Below, one piece after another: positions 4,878 to 6,166 of a stretch of 6,166 bases of DNA. The notes under the pieces are model-generated. The model was not told the origin of the DNA. It searched no databases and worked only from the letters and a program-made list of their open reading frames with translations. This DNA is from an uncultured Lachnospiraceae bacterium (GTDB taxonomy: Bacteria; Bacillota; Clostridia; Lachnospirales; Lachnospiraceae), in the NCBI GenBank assembly GCA_910579645.1, contig CAJTVK010000187.1, forward strand, positions 1-6,166. Reading direction: 5' to 3'. How positions within the stretch are numbered: the first letter of the stretch is position 1; each line of letters starts with the position of its first letter. The position numbers and the translations under genes were made by a program.

Positions 4878-6098
4878 ATGGATTCCGTTCATTCATTCTG
4901 CCAAACACTGTATAACTGCATCTATCTCCCGATACACTACTACAAAAACGGACAGCTTCAGCTGGTACTGCCTGACACCGGCTTTCCTTTTGATGTCGCC
5001 GCACCGCATCTGCCCGAACTGCTCTCCAAAAACCGGGCAATCGCCTACTTTCTCACAAAAGAATTTCATTATATCGGGCTTGTGAGGAACGACAAGACAG
5101 GGCAGACGGTTCTGATTGGTCCCGTATTCAGCATCCCGCCCTCCCCGTCCTCCATAAGAAATATTATGAAAGAATATTCCATTTCACCGGAGCATAAGGA
5201 ACAGCTGACGGAACTCTATCAGTTTATGCCATCATATTCCTTTCATCAGTTCAGCCATCTTCTTGCACTGTTTTATCAGGCGCTGTTCGATGATGTCATT
5301 GACATTGATGCTTATCTGAACGTGTACACTGACACAGGAAGCGCCTTAGAGGCTTCCCTGCACTCAGCAAAAAGCTATGATGCGAAAGAAATGGAATTAT
5401 TTCACAATACCTATCATTACGAGCAGCAATATCTGAATTATATCCGCAATGGGAATGTAGACGGCCTGAAGGATTTTTTCTCCAATGCGTTTTCCCTGAA
5501 AACAGGAAACCTTGCAGACAATCCCCTGCGTCAGGCTAAAAATATTCTTATCGTCTCAGTCACGCTGGCAACCCGCTGTGCCATCGAAGGCGGCCTTGAC
5601 ATTGAATCCGCCTATCAGCTTAGCGATATCTACATTCAGGAAGGGGAAAAACTCCAAAGCACGGAAGCCCTTTATCGGATGCAGTATAACATGCTGTTAG
5701 ATTTTACGCGCCGGGTGGCACAGGCACGGCTTCCCCGCGACGCCACCTCGGACATCTACAAATGCATCCAATATATCAAGCAGCACACCAATCAGGCAGT
5801 CTCCACCTCCGAGGTGGCGGCATATGTAGGCAAAAGCCGCTCTTACCTGTCACACTGCTTTAAAAAAGAACTGGGATTTGAGATGAGGGAATTCATTATG
5901 CACTGTAAGCTGGAAGAAGCAAAATCACTGCTCACCTACACGGACAAATCCCTCAGCGAAATCAGCAGCTACCTTTGCTTCTCCAGCCAGGCATATTTTC
6001 AGAATGTCTTCAAAAAGAACGTCGGCATCACACCGAACGAATACCGGAGACAGCCCAACGCGCACAAAAATTACCCCCCCCCAAGCCAATTTCAATAA
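4878..6098 (+). CDS. AraC-family transcriptional regulator
   Basis: This cytoplasmic DNA-binding protein probably activates the divergent transporter transcript. The 406 residues fall into two parts. Residues 1 to about 280 form a sensing and dimerisation region of a kind common in Lachnospiraceae regulators; I recognise no named ligand domain there. Residues about 290-392 are a full AraC DNA-binding domain with two helix-turn-helix units: the first around STSEVAAYVGKSRSYLSHCF (309-328), the second around SLSEISSYLCFSSQAYF (358-374), followed by the hallmark GITPNEYRR (383-391). There is no signal peptide or membrane segment. The start is set by AAAGGAGGT (4865-4873), 4 bases ahead of ATG. 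The last residues (PPPSQFQ) are encoded across a run of nine C. The inducer is unknown; the GH78 relic across the divergent region suggests a rhamnose-containing glycoside. Confidence 0.92.
   Translation: MDSVHSFCQTLYNCIYLPIHYYKNGQLQLVLPDTGFPFDVAAPHLPELLSKNRAIAYFLTKEFHYIGLVRNDKTGQTVLIGPVFSIPPSPSSIRNIMKEYSISPEHKEQLTELYQFMPSYSFHQFSHLLALFYQALFDDVIDIDAYLNVYTDTGSALEASLHSAKSYDAKEMELFHNTYHYEQQYLNYIRNGNVDGLKDFFSNAFSLKTGNLADNPLRQAKNILIVSVTLATRCAIEGGLDIESAYQLSDIYIQEGEKLQSTEALYRMQYNMLLDFTRRVAQARLPRDATSDIYKCIQYIKQHTNQAVSTSEVAAYVGKSRSYLSHCFKKELGFEMREFIMHCKLEEAKSLLTYTDKSLSEISSYLCFSSQAYFQNVFKKNVGITPNEYRRQPNAHKNYPPPSQFQ
6074..6082 (+). repeat. Run of nine C near the 3' end of the regulator gene
   Basis: Nine consecutive C bases encode the Pro run just before the stop codon. 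One fewer C would open the frame past the window end; one more would replace SQFQ with a different tail of about 11 residues. The DNA-binding domain ends before this point, so the core protein is unaffected either way. Confidence 0.8.
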
Positions 6099-6166
6099 AT
6101 TATGGGAAACGGCTTTAGTCATTAGGTTTTTCCACGGAAATCAATTTTGGGTTTTCTGCCTGCGCA

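Overview
The window looks like chromosomal DNA from a low- to mid-GC Firmicute, most likely a gut Lachnospiraceae-type Clostridium. This rests on the strong AGGAGG ribosome binding sites, SigA-type promoters with 17-base spacers, a GPH sugar symporter beside a two-part AraC regulator, and the style of the proteins. It is an inference, since no rRNA or marker gene is present.

Left part (1-1183): accessory, scarred DNA. At the edge is the start of a leftward gene that looks like the N-terminus of an AAA-type ATPase. It has a near-consensus promoter whose -35 box is flanked by two identical TTGGGACA repeats 20 bases apart. Next come a perfect 14-bp hairpin (terminator) and the C-terminal remnant of an AlbA_2/HATPase_c_4-type ATP-binding protein with a winged-helix tail. 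The remnant carries a one-base frameshift and is cut off exactly at the end of a 166-bp palindromic, MITE-like element (696-861). Beyond that, 862-1183 has no recognisable gene but holds an elaborate terminator hairpin.

Central part (1184-4303): malQ (GH77 4-alpha-glucanotransferase) and a GPH/MelB-type sugar:cation symporter, both leftward. malQ has its own promoter and a roughly 110-nt leader with a strong hairpin, so it can be expressed apart from the transporter.

Right part (4304-6166): directly upstream of the transporter lies a 61-codon relic of a GH78 alpha-L-rhamnosidase. It keeps a strong ribosome binding site, but codon 2 is a stop (ATG TAG). The transporter therefore probably belonged to a rhamnoside-use operon whose hydrolase has been lost. 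A 360-base divergent promoter region with several repeated motifs separates it from a rightward AraC-family regulator (406 aa), the likely activator. Positions 6099-6166 hold no gene or clear terminator.

Working model (inference): the AraC protein responds to a plant or host glycoside and activates the divergent transporter transcript. malQ handles malto-oligosaccharides from its own promoter. With the rhamnosidase gone, the transporter's present substrate is open: a rhamnoside, an alpha-glucoside or something else. No complete new system is visible; the most notable items are the rhamnosidase relic, the palindromic element and the operator-like repeats at the left edge.
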